64,000 nucleotides of DNA from Mucilaginibacter sabulilitoris (GTDB lineage Bacteria > Bacteroidota > Bacteroidia > Sphingobacteriales > Sphingobacteriaceae): contig NZ_CP139558.1 in the NCBI RefSeq assembly GCF_034262375.1, positions 3,596,001 through 3,660,000 on the forward strand, read 5' to 3'. Positions 1 through 7,880 of the stretch are shown here, piece after piece (within the stretch, counting starts at the first letter, position 1; each line of letters opens with the position of its first letter). The notes under the pieces were generated by a model, which saw only the letters and a list, made by a program, of their open reading frames with translations, ran no database searches and was not told the DNA's origin. A program made the translations under genes and the position numbers.

Positions 1-89
1 GCAATAAACTCCCACGCATCATCAGTTACACAAAGACGATCCTGTAGATACTTCTTAAAAATACTAATCATAAAAATGTCCGATTTCAT
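1..89 (-). CDS. 5' end of a gene cut by the window edge, possibly Crp/Fnr-type
   Basis: A reading frame starts at an ATG at 89 on the minus strand and stays open to the window edge, giving about 29 residues beginning MKSDIFMISIFKKYLQ and ending DDAWEFI. The pattern of a short helix followed by 'D.AWE.I' resembles the start of Bacteroidota Crp/Fnr cyclic-nucleotide-type regulators, but too little is present to be sure. The rest of the gene lies outside the window. Confidence 0.4.
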   Translation of the reverse strand, partial: MKSDIFMISIFKKYLQDRLCVTDDAWEFI

Positions 90-476
90 AGTTGTTAAAT
101 CCAATGCAAAGTGCTATCAAAGTCGTATTAGAAATCTTGCGATGCTTTCCTGAGCTTTTTTTAAGATCCTAACGACATCTGTAAACCATTGCCGACTGTC
201 AAAAATAATGTGAGAGGCTACAAGGGGTAGTGTAGCGATTGTTTTTAAATAAATTACTTCTTTCTAAATCGTTAACTTATGGCAGGTAACTACATGCTAT
301 GAATATGCCAATATGTGCAATTGTTTACTTATCATAATTTAGTGATTGTGAAAGGGGGGGATTCGAAATCTCGGGATTTGGCGAAATTAGTTACGAAACT
401 ATAGGAACCTTCTAAATAAAAATATATGCGAGGTAGCTTACCGTAAAGTAGAAAATAAAAAGACAGGAGGCATCTA
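90..476. other. Intergenic stretch with one inverted repeat
   Basis: No credible gene is visible. The stretch is AT-rich and holds a homopolymer of G near 353-360 and an inverted repeat at 362-385, listed separately. It lies between the start of the truncated gene at the window edge and the 3' end of the sigma-54 activator. Confidence 0.5.
362..385. promoter_or_regulatory. Inverted repeat TTCGnAATC-N4-GATTnnnCGAA, possible regulator site
   Basis: The arms TTCGAAATC and GATTTGGCGAA form an imperfect dyad around a TCGG centre. A related dyad with TTTCGC...GCGAAA arms sits at 2724-2751, on the other side of the sigma-54 activator gene. Two such dyads flanking one regulator suggest its binding sites. 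This is inference from position and symmetry only. Confidence 0.35.
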
Positions 477-2411
477 TTACCATTTCTTTAGACCAAGCCT
501 TTTGATTTTCGAATGTAAGGTTGTAGCAGGTATTCCTAAATGCTCAGCTGCGCCACCGGCTCCGCTGATTTTACCGTCGCATTGTTTTAGCACAGACAAA
601 ATATGTTCTTTCAAATTTTTATCGATAATTTTCGCAAGCGGTACGGTTTGCTCCGCCTTGTCGGTAAGAGGAAAGCCGGGTTCGAACGAAAAATGGTCAA
701 ATTCACTTATGAAGTTGTCTTTAGATAATAAGACGCCTCTTTCAACGAAATTTTCCAATTCACGAATATTACCGGGCCACGGGTGGGATTGCAAACTATT
801 CATAACCTGGGTCGATACGCCCGAGACGGTTTTGCCAAATTTTCGGGAGAACTTCTTACAAAAGTAGGTGACGAGCTTAGGGATATCGGATTTTCTTTCA
901 CGTAAAGCAGGCATCCTGATCGGAAATACGGAAAGACGATAATAAAGATCCAGTCGGAACCGTCCTTCTCTGATTTCAGTTTCAAGATTCCGGTTGGTGG
1001 CCGCAATCACCCGAACATTTATACGTATAGTTTTGCTTCCGCCAATTCGTTCGATTTCTTGTTCCTGCAGCACTCGCAATAATTTGCCCTGCACTTCTAT
1101 AGGCAGCTCGCCAATTTCGTCAAGAAAAATAGTACCCTTATTGGCTAATTCAAATTTACCGATCCGCTTTTCGATTGCCCCGGTGAATGAACCTTTTTCA
1201 TGTCCGAAAAGCTCTGATTCAATAAGATTTATAGGTAGTGAGGCGCAATTGATAATGACGAGCGAATTGTTTTTCCTCGGAGATAGCTCATGAATAGATT
1301 TCGCGATTTGTTCTTTACCTGTTCCGCTTTCTCCAAGAATTAATATTGAAGTGTCGATGGGAGCAGCGATACTGACATGATCGAGAATAGTAAGGAGTTG
1401 ATTACAATCACCAATAATGTTTTTAAATATCGCTGGTTTACCTTTTCCGCCGTTAAGGTCGCTGCCAGAAAATTCATTCTCAGTATTATTAAAGGCTTGC
1501 AACGGTAACACCACTTCGATGGCGAGCGTAAGCGTAGGGTTAAGCCTATTCATCAATTTTAAATGTCCCACATCATATGCGTCAGACCCACTGCTATAAA
1601 ATGAGATGTTAATGACCTGCCCGGTGGAACTAAGAACAGGCAAATGAAGCATTGATCGTAAATGAAAACAAATAGCGAGCGCTCGTCTTATAGCACAGCT
1701 GCCACATAAATCCTGGAAATCTCTCTCGTTAAAATATCCGGGCTTAATAAAAGTATTGCTATCGCTTGAACTATCGACGTCGGTTTGATTTAAACCTGAA
1801 AGTTCAAGGAACTCCGCATACGAGCTGATTATGTATGAATCATAGTTTTTTCGTCGCAGGAAGATTCTGTCGTGGCGCGATCCTCTAACTGTTTCAGAAA
1901 TAACTAAATAATCAAACGGCAAATATGGTTGAAGGCTTTTTACAATACCAAAGAGTTTTTCCTTCCAATCCGTCTCCTGCCCGGCGATAGATTTAAACGA
2001 TTCTTCTAAAATCAGTTCATGTCGGAGTTGCGCCTCTAAACTGTTTTGATGACGATAAAGTGCGATGTCTAACATGACTAGCATTTCGCTTTCTCGAAAT
2101 GGCTTAATTAGGAAACCATACGGTTGGGTAGCTTTGACCCATTCCATGATATTGTCTTGATAGTTAGCGGAAAGATAAATAAAAGCGATATTGAGGTTTT
2201 TCAATCGCTTACCTAGATCAACACCGTTTTCATCAGATTTTAAATAGATGTCGATAAATACGATATCAGGTTTATAATGTTCAATTAATTCTAGGGCATC
2301 TAATACGGTATCGGCAATCCCGCAAACAGCGTAGCCCGCCTTTTTCAACATTATCTCCATGTCGTAAGCAACCATCGTCTCGTCCTCCACAATCAATACT
2401 TTAGTGCTCAT
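477..2411 (-). CDS. Sigma-54-dependent response regulator (NtrC family)
   Basis: Cytoplasmic transcription activator that would turn on RpoN promoters when phosphorylated. Residues 1-120 are a CheY-like receiver with phospho-acceptor Asp54 in the VFIDIY context. Residues 140-310 look like a GAF-type sensing region, with several Cys around 240-250. The central AAA+ domain has Walker A GESGTGKE near residue 358, the sigma-54 contact loop as GSFTGA near 405 (GAFTGA in most family members) and Walker B FLDEIGE. The C-terminus (about 600-644) is a Fis-type helix-turn-helix. Length and domain order are normal for the family. No partner kinase lies next to it, so it is an orphan regulator here. Related dyads sit on both sides of the gene. 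MsrA starts divergently 523 bp away. Confidence 0.9.
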   Translation of the reverse strand: MSTKVLIVEDETMVAYDMEIMLKKAGYAVCGIADTVLDALELIEHYKPDIVFIDIYLKSDENGVDLGKRLKNLNIAFIYLSANYQDNIMEWVKATQPYGFLIKPFRESEMLVMLDIALYRHQNSLEAQLRHELILEESFKSIAGQETDWKEKLFGIVKSLQPYLPFDYLVISETVRGSRHDRIFLRRKNYDSYIISSYAEFLELSGLNQTDVDSSSDSNTFIKPGYFNERDFQDLCGSCAIRRALAICFHLRSMLHLPVLSSTGQVINISFYSSGSDAYDVGHLKLMNRLNPTLTLAIEVVLPLQAFNNTENEFSGSDLNGGKGKPAIFKNIIGDCNQLLTILDHVSIAAPIDTSILILGESGTGKEQIAKSIHELSPRKNNSLVIINCASLPINLIESELFGHEKGSFTGAIEKRIGKFELANKGTIFLDEIGELPIEVQGKLLRVLQEQEIERIGGSKTIRINVRVIAATNRNLETEIREGRFRLDLYYRLSVFPIRMPALRERKSDIPKLVTYFCKKFSRKFGKTVSGVSTQVMNSLQSHPWPGNIRELENFVERGVLLSKDNFISEFDHFSFEPGFPLTDKAEQTVPLAKIIDKNLKEHILSVLKQCDGKISGAGGAAEHLGIPATTLHSKIKRLGLKKW

Positions 2412-2934
2412 CTTTATGCAATTTAAGATAGTTGAAATAATATGTAAATATATTTCTCTAAACCTAAAAGATCAGCCAGATGCGTTAAAACGCGTGTTTT
2501 ATTGACCAAACTCCAGATTGGTCAAGTCTTTCCCATGCTCGGCTTTTACCGGTGGTATTACGGTCAAAATTCGGAAACTAGCCCTTTGTGCTTGCTTCTC
2601 TATGTGGAATTGATTGTGAGGCCGGGTCATATTGACCGTTTATTTGATTTTGTAGTTTGCTTGAGCAGCTTATTGTTATCACTGATCTAGCAAAAAGCGG
2701 AAAATGATATTTGTTATACCGATTTTCGCTATTTCACTAAATATGGCGAAATCGCAATTTTATAAAACCAACATAACCCTTATTGTCAGTGGTTTAAAAA
2801 TCAGGTTCGGTTTTAGGTGTAGTTATTTGAATTGTAACGCGGTTGGCTACGGAAGATTACAATGATCAACATTAAAATGCTAAAGCAACGGCCAAAATCC
2901 GATACGAAATCTTATAGTATTAAAAGAAGAAGAA
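2412..2934. other. Divergent control region between the sigma-54 activator and msrA
   Basis: About 520 bp with no convincing gene; the 62-residue frame at 2502-2690 has no recognisable features. The region holds a dyad at 2724-2751. A GG-N10-TT arrangement near 2853-2868 loosely recalls a sigma-54 -24/-12 promoter but lacks the required GC, so I do not call it. Confidence 0.5.
2724..2751. promoter_or_regulatory. Dyad TTTCGC...GCGAAA upstream of msrA
   Basis: The arms TTTCGCTATTT and AAATATGGCGAAA surround a CACT centre. The site lies about 310 bp before the activator gene start and 185 bp before msrA, a distance typical of enhancer sites for NtrC-type proteins. It is related to the dyad at 362-385. 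Function is inferred. Confidence 0.35.
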
Positions 2935-3438
2935 ATGGAAAGCAAAGCAATATTCGCGTCAGGCTGCTTTTGGGGAACCCAATACTACCTTAAGAAGGCG
3001 CGAGGGGTTATTTCAACCATTGTCGGTTATACTGGTGGAAACAAAGATGATCCCACCTACCAGGAAGTGTCTACAGGACGGACCGGTCATGCCGAGGCAG
3101 TCGAAGTAACTTTTGACCCGTCAATTATATCTTACGAAGAACTGGGAATGCTTTTTTTTGAGACTCATGACCAGGGCCAAAAAGACGGACAGGGTCCGGA
3201 TATCGGAAATCAATATAGGTCAGCGATTTTTTATCTGGATGAGAACCAGAAAGAGATCGCGGAAAAATTAGTATCCGCATTAAAAAATATGAGTTATCCC
3301 GTTGCTACAGAGATAACAATGGCTACTAAATTCTGGAAAGCCGAAGACTATCATCAGAACTACTATGATAAAAAACATGCCGTGCCTTATTGCCATCTCT
3401 ACATGAAAAAGTTTTTTGTTCCCAATAGAACGATATGA
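2935..3438 (+). CDS. msrA: Peptide-methionine (S)-S-oxide reductase MsrA, copy 1
   Basis: Repairs oxidised proteins by reducing the S epimer of methionine sulfoxide. The active-site motif GCFWG holds the catalytic Cys11, followed by the family motif VGYTGG, the GHAEAV block, and DIGNQYRSAIFY near residue 88. At 167 residues it is a normal single-domain MsrA without a fused MsrB. There is no signal peptide, so it should be cytoplasmic. It converges with the MocR-type regulator at 3593-5119, from which it is separated by 154 bp. A second, diverged MsrA lies at 19277 and is also next to a MocR-type gene. The start follows an A-rich stretch with AGAAGAAG, usual for this phylum. Confidence 0.95.
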   Translation: MESKAIFASGCFWGTQYYLKKARGVISTIVGYTGGNKDDPTYQEVSTGRTGHAEAVEVTFDPSIISYEELGMLFFETHDQGQKDGQGPDIGNQYRSAIFYLDENQKEIAEKLVSALKNMSYPVATEITMATKFWKAEDYHQNYYDKKHAVPYCHLYMKKFFVPNRTI

Positions 3439-3592
3439 ATTCGGATGTTAACGATGGTGTTACGTCTGACCATTATTTCCCGACCGGCAGGTATGTGACA
3501 GCGCCGCAATCTATGCGGTGCCGTGCGATCTTTAAACCGTGTCGATTCGTATTGATTGATATCCTGCTGAAGCAAAAGTGAATTGTTACCTG

Positions 3593-5119
3593 TTATTTTA
3601 GAGCGAATGGAGTTAGGGCCTGCTTCCATATATTAATAGCTTCAGCCATTTCTGTTTCGTCCAATGAACAGAAACCTATCCGCACAAAGTCATATGGCAT
3701 CGAGGTGTTAGACTGAAAGAAATAATTACTGCCGTCGCTGATGTTTAATCCCAGCTTGCCTGCATTTACGGCAACTTCTCTGGCGTTTATACCTTTTCTG
3801 TAGGATGCCCAGATGGCCAAACCTCCGTTCGGCCGCTCAAATGTTAAATATTCTCCCAATTGATCCTTAAGCAACCGGCATGCATTATCCAACCGGCCTT
3901 GGTAAACCTTATGCGACTTTTTGAGATGCCGGGAAATTTCACCCGTGCTCAAAAGTTCGGCAATCGACTCTTCCATTAGCCGTTCACCCTGCCGGTCTAT
4001 TAACCTACGGATTGTCGCGGCTTCGTTTATTACAGCTTCTGGTGCCACCATAAATCCGATCCGGATACCGGGTGCGATGCTTTTACAAAAGGAACCTGCA
4101 TAAATAACGTGTCCGCCCGTATCTAAACACGCCAAGGGAAAAAGAGGATCGCTTGTAAAGTGATAATCAAAATCGTAATCATCTTCCAGCAAAGCAAATC
4201 CGTATTTGGCAGCCAGGTCCATTAATCGCATGCGCCGGTCCGCACTTAGGGTAACTGTAGTGGGCCGGTGGTGATGCGGGATAATATAGATCATTCTGGG
4301 GGCTTTCTTCTTACAGAGTTGTTCAATCCTTTCTACATCCATACCTTCTTTATCTACAGGAATGAATGCAAGATTAGCCCCTGCAAGAATAAAGGTTTGA
4401 TTCGCATCCCTATAGCCGGGTTCTGGTACAAATACCGTGTCTCCAGGTCGGATAAGCAGCTGCGCTGTCAGATAGATGGCCATCTGCGTTCCTTTAGTGA
4501 TGAGTATCTCTTTTTCAGTGATCTGCAGGCCCCGGGTCCGGTTTAAAAATTTAGCGAGTTCAACACGGAGCCGATAGGAACCCTTCTCGGGGCCGTACAT
4601 TAAAAAACGATTTGTTAAGTGACCTTTTCCAAATCTTCTGAATTCCCGCACGATCTGCTCAATGGGCGCTATTCTGGGATCAGGAAAACCGTCATCGATT
4701 CTGTATAATGGCGCCGCAGTTCCCGGGGTATCGTCATCGATGTTTGGATTTGTAGCGATCGGTTTATCCGAAGCTGATTTTATGATCAATGGATAGCCCG
4801 GTTGGAGGCTTCGCGCCCATTTTTCGCCATTGTCGTCAATTGCGCGATCCGATGTATCAGGCAGGTGGCCGGAAACATAAACGCCGCTTCTGTCCCGGCT
4901 TTCGACCCAGCCTTGGGCATTCAGCTCGTCGTAGGTTGCCACCACCGTTTTACGATTGAGCTGAAGGCATCGCGCCAGTTCTCTTGAAGACGGAAGTGCC
5001 TGCCCTGGTTTCAAGATCCCGCGACAAATTAGCCGTATAATCTCCGACTCTAATTGCTGATATAAAGGACGATTATCCCCACCTTTTATAAAAGATATGT
5101 CAATTAGTTTTTGGATCAT
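3593..5119 (-). CDS. MocR/PdxR-type regulator (GntR wHTH fused to aminotransferase fold), copy 1
   Basis: Transcription regulator that uses a PLP-binding aminotransferase-like domain as a ligand sensor. Residues 15-85 form a GntR winged helix (RPLYQQLESEI, then PSSRELARCL). Residues 130-505 form a fold-type I aminotransferase domain with the PLP lysine near residue 346 in GSFCKS and the motif LLEDDYDFDY before it. The motif IIPHHHRPTTVTLS is shared with the second MocR protein in this window. At 508 residues the length is normal. The gene diverges from a decayed nitroreductase start at 5227, and a diverged copy of the same intergenic region lies before the intact nitroreductase at 6616. This makes that nitroreductase a plausible target. 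The effector is unknown. Confidence 0.9.
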   Translation of the reverse strand: MIQKLIDISFIKGGDNRPLYQQLESEIIRLICRGILKPGQALPSSRELARCLQLNRKTVVATYDELNAQGWVESRDRSGVYVSGHLPDTSDRAIDDNGEKWARSLQPGYPLIIKSASDKPIATNPNIDDDTPGTAAPLYRIDDGFPDPRIAPIEQIVREFRRFGKGHLTNRFLMYGPEKGSYRLRVELAKFLNRTRGLQITEKEILITKGTQMAIYLTAQLLIRPGDTVFVPEPGYRDANQTFILAGANLAFIPVDKEGMDVERIEQLCKKKAPRMIYIIPHHHRPTTVTLSADRRMRLMDLAAKYGFALLEDDYDFDYHFTSDPLFPLACLDTGGHVIYAGSFCKSIAPGIRIGFMVAPEAVINEAATIRRLIDRQGERLMEESIAELLSTGEISRHLKKSHKVYQGRLDNACRLLKDQLGEYLTFERPNGGLAIWASYRKGINAREVAVNAGKLGLNISDGSNYFFQSNTSMPYDFVRIGFCSLDETEMAEAINIWKQALTPFALK

Positions 5120-5262
5120 AACTGGCCCCCTGTCTTCTTAAAATTTGAACCACTAATGTATCCAAATTTTACCATAACTTTATCGTATCGTTAAAAAGTT
5201 TATTGTATAACTTTAAATAAAAATATATGACTAAGCCGTCATCGAGACTATCTTGAGTTGCA
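5096..5262. repeat. Duplicated MocR/nitroreductase intergenic region, copy A
   Basis: This stretch aligns along its whole length with 6484-6652: both run from the first codons of a minus-strand MocR gene, through TAACTGG and a TCCAAATT element, to a plus-strand ATGAC start followed by GTCATCGA. In copy A the MocR gene is intact and the nitroreductase side is decayed. In copy B the reverse holds. The alignment was made by eye, with many substitutions and small gaps. Confidence 0.7.
5161..5182 (+). promoter_or_regulatory. Putative MocR operator/promoter element, copy A
   Basis: TCCAAATTTTACCATAACTT corresponds to GTCCAAATTATGCTATAGTT at 6550-6572 in the duplicate, and to GTCCAAATCATATAATGG at 19196-19213 before the second msrA. 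All three stand beside genes linked to MocR-type regulators. The element ends in TAnnTTTA, close to the Bacteroidota -7 box TAnnTTTG. Binding by MocR proteins is inferred. Confidence 0.4.
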
Positions 5263-5300
5263 CGGATGTCCGTAGTGACTGGGCTCACCGGAAAATCTGT
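5227..5300 (+). pseudogene. Decayed 5' end of a nitroreductase gene
   Basis: ATGACTAA is followed by GCCGTCATCGAGACTATCTTGAG, which after one lost base reads VIETILS and matches VIDTILS of the intact nitroreductase at 6616. Identity fades after about 40 bp. The rest of the gene has been replaced by the Crp/Fnr-SnoaL pair. Confidence 0.55.
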
Positions 5301-5368
5301 CGATACTAATTCAGAATACCGGTGTCACCTTTAATGCTGAAACACCAACGGCATATACAAATTGAAAA

Positions 5369-5956
5369 ATGAGTAAAAAACAACTTTTAGATTACGTAAA
5401 AAAATTTGTGTCATTAGATGATAATGAAGCAGAACAATTTGTGTCTTGCTTCAAAGAAGTCAAAGTAAAAAAGAGACAATTCATTGTGCAGCCTGGTTTT
5501 ACCAATAAGTATAGGGCGTTTGTGATAAAAGGTGCTTTCAGAGCTTATGCCGTTACGGATGAGGGGCAAGATCACACCTTTCAATTTGCAATAGAAAATT
5601 GGTGGGTATCGGATTTTAATAGCTATATCTATCAGCATCCTGCGACCCTTTTCATCGTTGCACTAGAAGACAGTACCATTTTACAAATTGAATACAATAA
5701 CGAGCAAGAACTAAAAAAAAACAACCATAACTTCGAAACCTTTTTTAGAATAATGGCTGAAAAGGGCCTTGCTTTTGAACACCGAAGAATCCTTTTTAAC
5801 CTATTACACGATGCGGAAGCGCGCTACGAAAACTTTTTATTGAACTTCCCGAACTTTGTCCAACGTGTACCTCAATACGCATTAGCTTCCTATCTCGGAA
5901 TGTCAACTGAATTCCTCTCAAGAATCAGAAACAAGAGAATCCGGGGAAAAAGTTGA
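5369..5956 (+). CDS. Crp/Fnr-family transcription regulator
   Basis: Cyclic-nucleotide-type regulator of 195 residues. Residues 10-125 form the cNMP-like beta-roll (RQFIVQPGFTNKYRAFVIKG) and residues 135-190 a helical C-terminal domain ending in LASYLGMSTEFLSRIR, the recognition-helix region of the Bacteroidota branch of this family. The classical cAMP-binding RxS pocket is not evident, as is usual for this branch. It is followed 103 bp downstream by a SnoaL-like gene, a common pairing in which the regulator controls a small enzyme. The pair sits inside the duplicated MocR/nitroreductase intergenic region, so it may have been inserted there. It reads as more AT-rich than the genes at 6616-9548. 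Confidence 0.85.
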   Translation: MSKKQLLDYVKKFVSLDDNEAEQFVSCFKEVKVKKRQFIVQPGFTNKYRAFVIKGAFRAYAVTDEGQDHTFQFAIENWWVSDFNSYIYQHPATLFIVALEDSTILQIEYNNEQELKKNNHNFETFFRIMAEKGLAFEHRRILFNLLHDAEARYENFLLNFPNFVQRVPQYALASYLGMSTEFLSRIRNKRIRGKS

Positions 5957-6059
5957 ACTACATCAACCTTTTTTCTTGACTTACCACATTTTTATTGCTT
6001 TTGAATTATTGGAGTTTTGTTTTGTCAACGTTGACAGATAATTTGAAACAGATAAAAAA

Positions 6060-6413
6060 ATGGAACATTCATTAAATGAAATCTTCTCGGCTAAAAACGA
6101 GATGGTTAAAAAAGGGCAAATTGTAGAAGCAACCGAAAAGTTTTTCGCTCCGAATGCCAAAACCATCGATTTTGATGGCACAGTAACGAACGGGAAATCA
6201 GAAATGCTAACTAAAATGGGAGGTTTTGCAGGTGCTATAGCCAAAGTAAATGGTATCACCCTGCATAACGCTTCAGTGAATGGAGATGTTTCTTTCGCTG
6301 AATTCACTTTTGACTTCGATATGAAAGATGGGAGCAAAATCTTATGGCACGAAATACTTCGAACCTTATGGCAAAACGGACAAGTTGTAGAAGAGCAATA
6401 TTTTAAAGCTTAA
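6060..6413 (+). CDS. SnoaL/NTF2-like small protein
   Basis: A 117-residue single-domain protein with the alpha+beta cone pattern of the NTF2-like superfamily: N-terminal helices (LNEIFSAKNEM, IVEATEKFFAP), then strands with alternating hydrophobic residues, ending in WQNGQVVEEQYF. Members act as small isomerases, hydrolases or ligand binders, and the substrate cannot be told from sequence. There is no signal peptide. It follows the Crp/Fnr gene on the same strand and is probably cotranscribed with it. Confidence 0.75.
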   Translation: MEHSLNEIFSAKNEMVKKGQIVEATEKFFAPNAKTIDFDGTVTNGKSEMLTKMGGFAGAIAKVNGITLHNASVNGDVSFAEFTFDFDMKDGSKILWHEILRTLWQNGQVVEEQYFKA

Positions 6414-6461
6414 ACCGGCGAGACATGAGATTTGTAGACGAAAAGAAGACACTTGGGTACC

Positions 6462-6509
6462 GTGCTCCCCGCCTTTTTTAAGAGAAATGTCAAAAAGCTT
6501 TTGAATCCT
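6462..6509 (-). pseudogene. Remnant of the first codons of a MocR-type gene
   Basis: Read on the minus strand from 6509, the sequence gives (AGG in place of ATG) then IQKLFDISLKKGGE. This matches the start of the intact MocR protein, MIQKLIDISFIKGGD. The start codon is lost and homology stops after about 16 codons. Together with the nitroreductase stump at 5227 it shows that two MocR-nitroreductase divergons once existed here. Confidence 0.6.
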
Positions 6510-6652
6510 AACTGGACCCCTGTGTATTTTGAATTTGGCCCACTATGGTGTCCAAATTATGCTATAGTTTTATCGGACCATCAAAAAAATTTGCAAACTT
6601 TAAAATATTAAAATTATGACCAACGTTGTCATCGACACTATTTTGAGCCGTA
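6484..6652. repeat. Duplicated MocR/nitroreductase intergenic region, copy B
   Basis: Partner of the stretch at 5096-5262. It carries the GTCCAAATTATGCTATAGTT element at 6550-6572 and the outer inverted pair ATGGTGTCC / GGACCAT at 6545-6581. It leads directly into the intact nitroreductase. Confidence 0.7.
6545..6581 (+). promoter_or_regulatory. Putative MocR operator/promoter element, copy B
   Basis: An inverted pair ATGGTGTCC and GGACCAT brackets AAATTATGCTATAGTTTTATC. The inner TAGTTTTA is close to a -7 box. It lies 35-70 bp before the nitroreductase start, so a protein bound here could control that promoter. Assignment to a MocR regulator rests on the matching site next to the MocR gene at 5161. 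Confidence 0.4.
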
Positions 6653-7233
6653 GCGCCGCCAAGTACTACGATTCCACCGCTACCCTGAGCGACGACCAAA
6701 TAAGCGATCTGGTACGAATTGGCACTACTGCGCCGACGTCCTTCCACTTGCAGAACTGGCGTTTTATCGCTGTGCGTACGCCTGAGGCCAAAGCGAAATT
6801 GAGCCCGATCGCATGGCATCAACCCGCAATTACCGAGGCCGCAGTTACCTTTATTATGGTCGGGCAATTAGCTGATTCCAGCGTGATACCGGAACGTCTG
6901 GCACCACTGGTAGCAGCGGGTGTTATGCCGGCTTCAATGGTGCCGGATTGGGAAATTCCCGCACGCGACCTATATAAAGAATTCCCGCAACGTCAGCGCG
7001 ATGAGGCGGTGCGCACCGCTAGCTTCGGCGCTGCAGCGATAATGTATGCGGCGCGCTCGCTAGACCTGGGCTCTACACCGATGATCGGTTTTGATGCCGA
7101 AGATGTGAGCCGTGAGTTCGGACTTGCTGAAAATGAAATACCGGTACTACTGTTGTCCGTTGGTAAAGAACGTTCCGGTAACTGGGCACAAAAACCGCGC
7201 CGTCCGATCGCTGAGGTGTTGGAATTTGTATAA
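6616..7233 (+). CDS. Nitroreductase-family flavoprotein
   Basis: FMN-dependent NAD(P)H oxidoreductase of the nitroreductase superfamily, 205 residues, cytoplasmic. The N-terminal block RSAAKYYDS and the following IGTTAPTSFHLQNWRFI correspond to the FMN-phosphate contacts of the family. The C-terminal block around ARSLDLGSTPMIGFD and VLLLSVGK is also typical. Likely substrates are quinones, nitro compounds or enals. It is the first gene of a probable operon with two AhpD-like genes (34 and 67 bp gaps). Its DNA is visibly richer in G+C than that of the Crp/SnoaL pair before it, which suggests separate origin. Expression is probably under the MocR-type element just upstream. Confidence 0.88.
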   Translation: MTNVVIDTILSRSAAKYYDSTATLSDDQISDLVRIGTTAPTSFHLQNWRFIAVRTPEAKAKLSPIAWHQPAITEAAVTFIMVGQLADSSVIPERLAPLVAAGVMPASMVPDWEIPARDLYKEFPQRQRDEAVRTASFGAAAIMYAARSLDLGSTPMIGFDAEDVSREFGLAENEIPVLLLSVGKERSGNWAQKPRRPIAEVLEFV

Positions 7234-7267
7234 ATATTTATCAGGACAGTAAATTAAAGAAACTATA

Positions 7268-7813
7268 ATGCCAAGAACTAAAGCTTTAAATCCGGAAGAA
7301 GTACCGGCCGAATCGAAACCGACGCTCGATGCGTTTACGAAAAATATCGGGTTTACTCCAAATATGATGGCAACCTTCGCACAGAGTCCGATTGCGTTCA
7401 ACGCTTGGGCCACACTGTTCGGATCTCTCAGTAAGGCGCTCGACGTGAAGACACGTGATAGCATCGGCCTTACTGTTTCCGAAGTGAACGGCTGCAACTA
7501 CTGCCTTACAGTTCACAGCTTCACCGCGGAGCATATGGCCAAGTTGCCTGCGGACGAAATTATTCTGGCCCGGAAGGGTCATGCCACCGACGCGAAGCGG
7601 GATGCCGCCGTGCAGTTTGCTCGCAAAGTCATGGAGACACGCGGCAACGTTAGTGACGCCGATGTGAGTTCCGTTCGCGATGCTGGCTACACGGATGCAA
7701 ACGTTATGGAGATCATCGCGCTCGTGGCGATGTACTCTCTTACGAACTTTTTCAACAACGTGTTCGATCCTAAGAAGGATTTTCCAGAGGTTAAGCCGGC
7801 TGGTTCGATCTGA
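7268..7813 (+). CDS. Carboxymuconolactone decarboxylase/AhpD-like protein, copy 1
   Basis: Small alpha-helical thiol protein of the AhpD-like superfamily, 181 residues. It has the ExxxCxxCxxxH redox motif as EVNGCNYCLTVH, with Cys76, Cys79 and His83. Such proteins act as peroxidase-type or disulfide reductants. Its closest relative in the window is the next gene, with the same length, the same start (MPR..AL.PEEVP) and the same active site, so they arose by tandem duplication. It sits 34 bp after the nitroreductase and is probably cotranscribed. GC-rich like its neighbours. Confidence 0.88.
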   Translation: MPRTKALNPEEVPAESKPTLDAFTKNIGFTPNMMATFAQSPIAFNAWATLFGSLSKALDVKTRDSIGLTVSEVNGCNYCLTVHSFTAEHMAKLPADEIILARKGHATDAKRDAAVQFARKVMETRGNVSDADVSSVRDAGYTDANVMEIIALVAMYSLTNFFNNVFDPKKDFPEVKPAGSI

Positions 7814-7880
7814 TTGCTCGGTGGCGATTTGTTGACTAACACATCAAAACATAGAACAATTAATAAAGAAAAGGATAACA

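Noticed and set aside
2502..2690. 62-codon plus-strand ORF between the activator and msrA
   Set aside because: No family pattern, no start signal and amino-acid make-up like random AT-rich DNA.
2853..2868. Possible sigma-54 -24/-12 promoter before msrA
   Set aside because: A GG doublet is present but the GC doublet at the proper distance is missing.
3399..3629. Minus-strand ORF between msrA and the MocR gene
   Set aside because: It overlaps the msrA 3' end, and its Arg-rich product has no family features.
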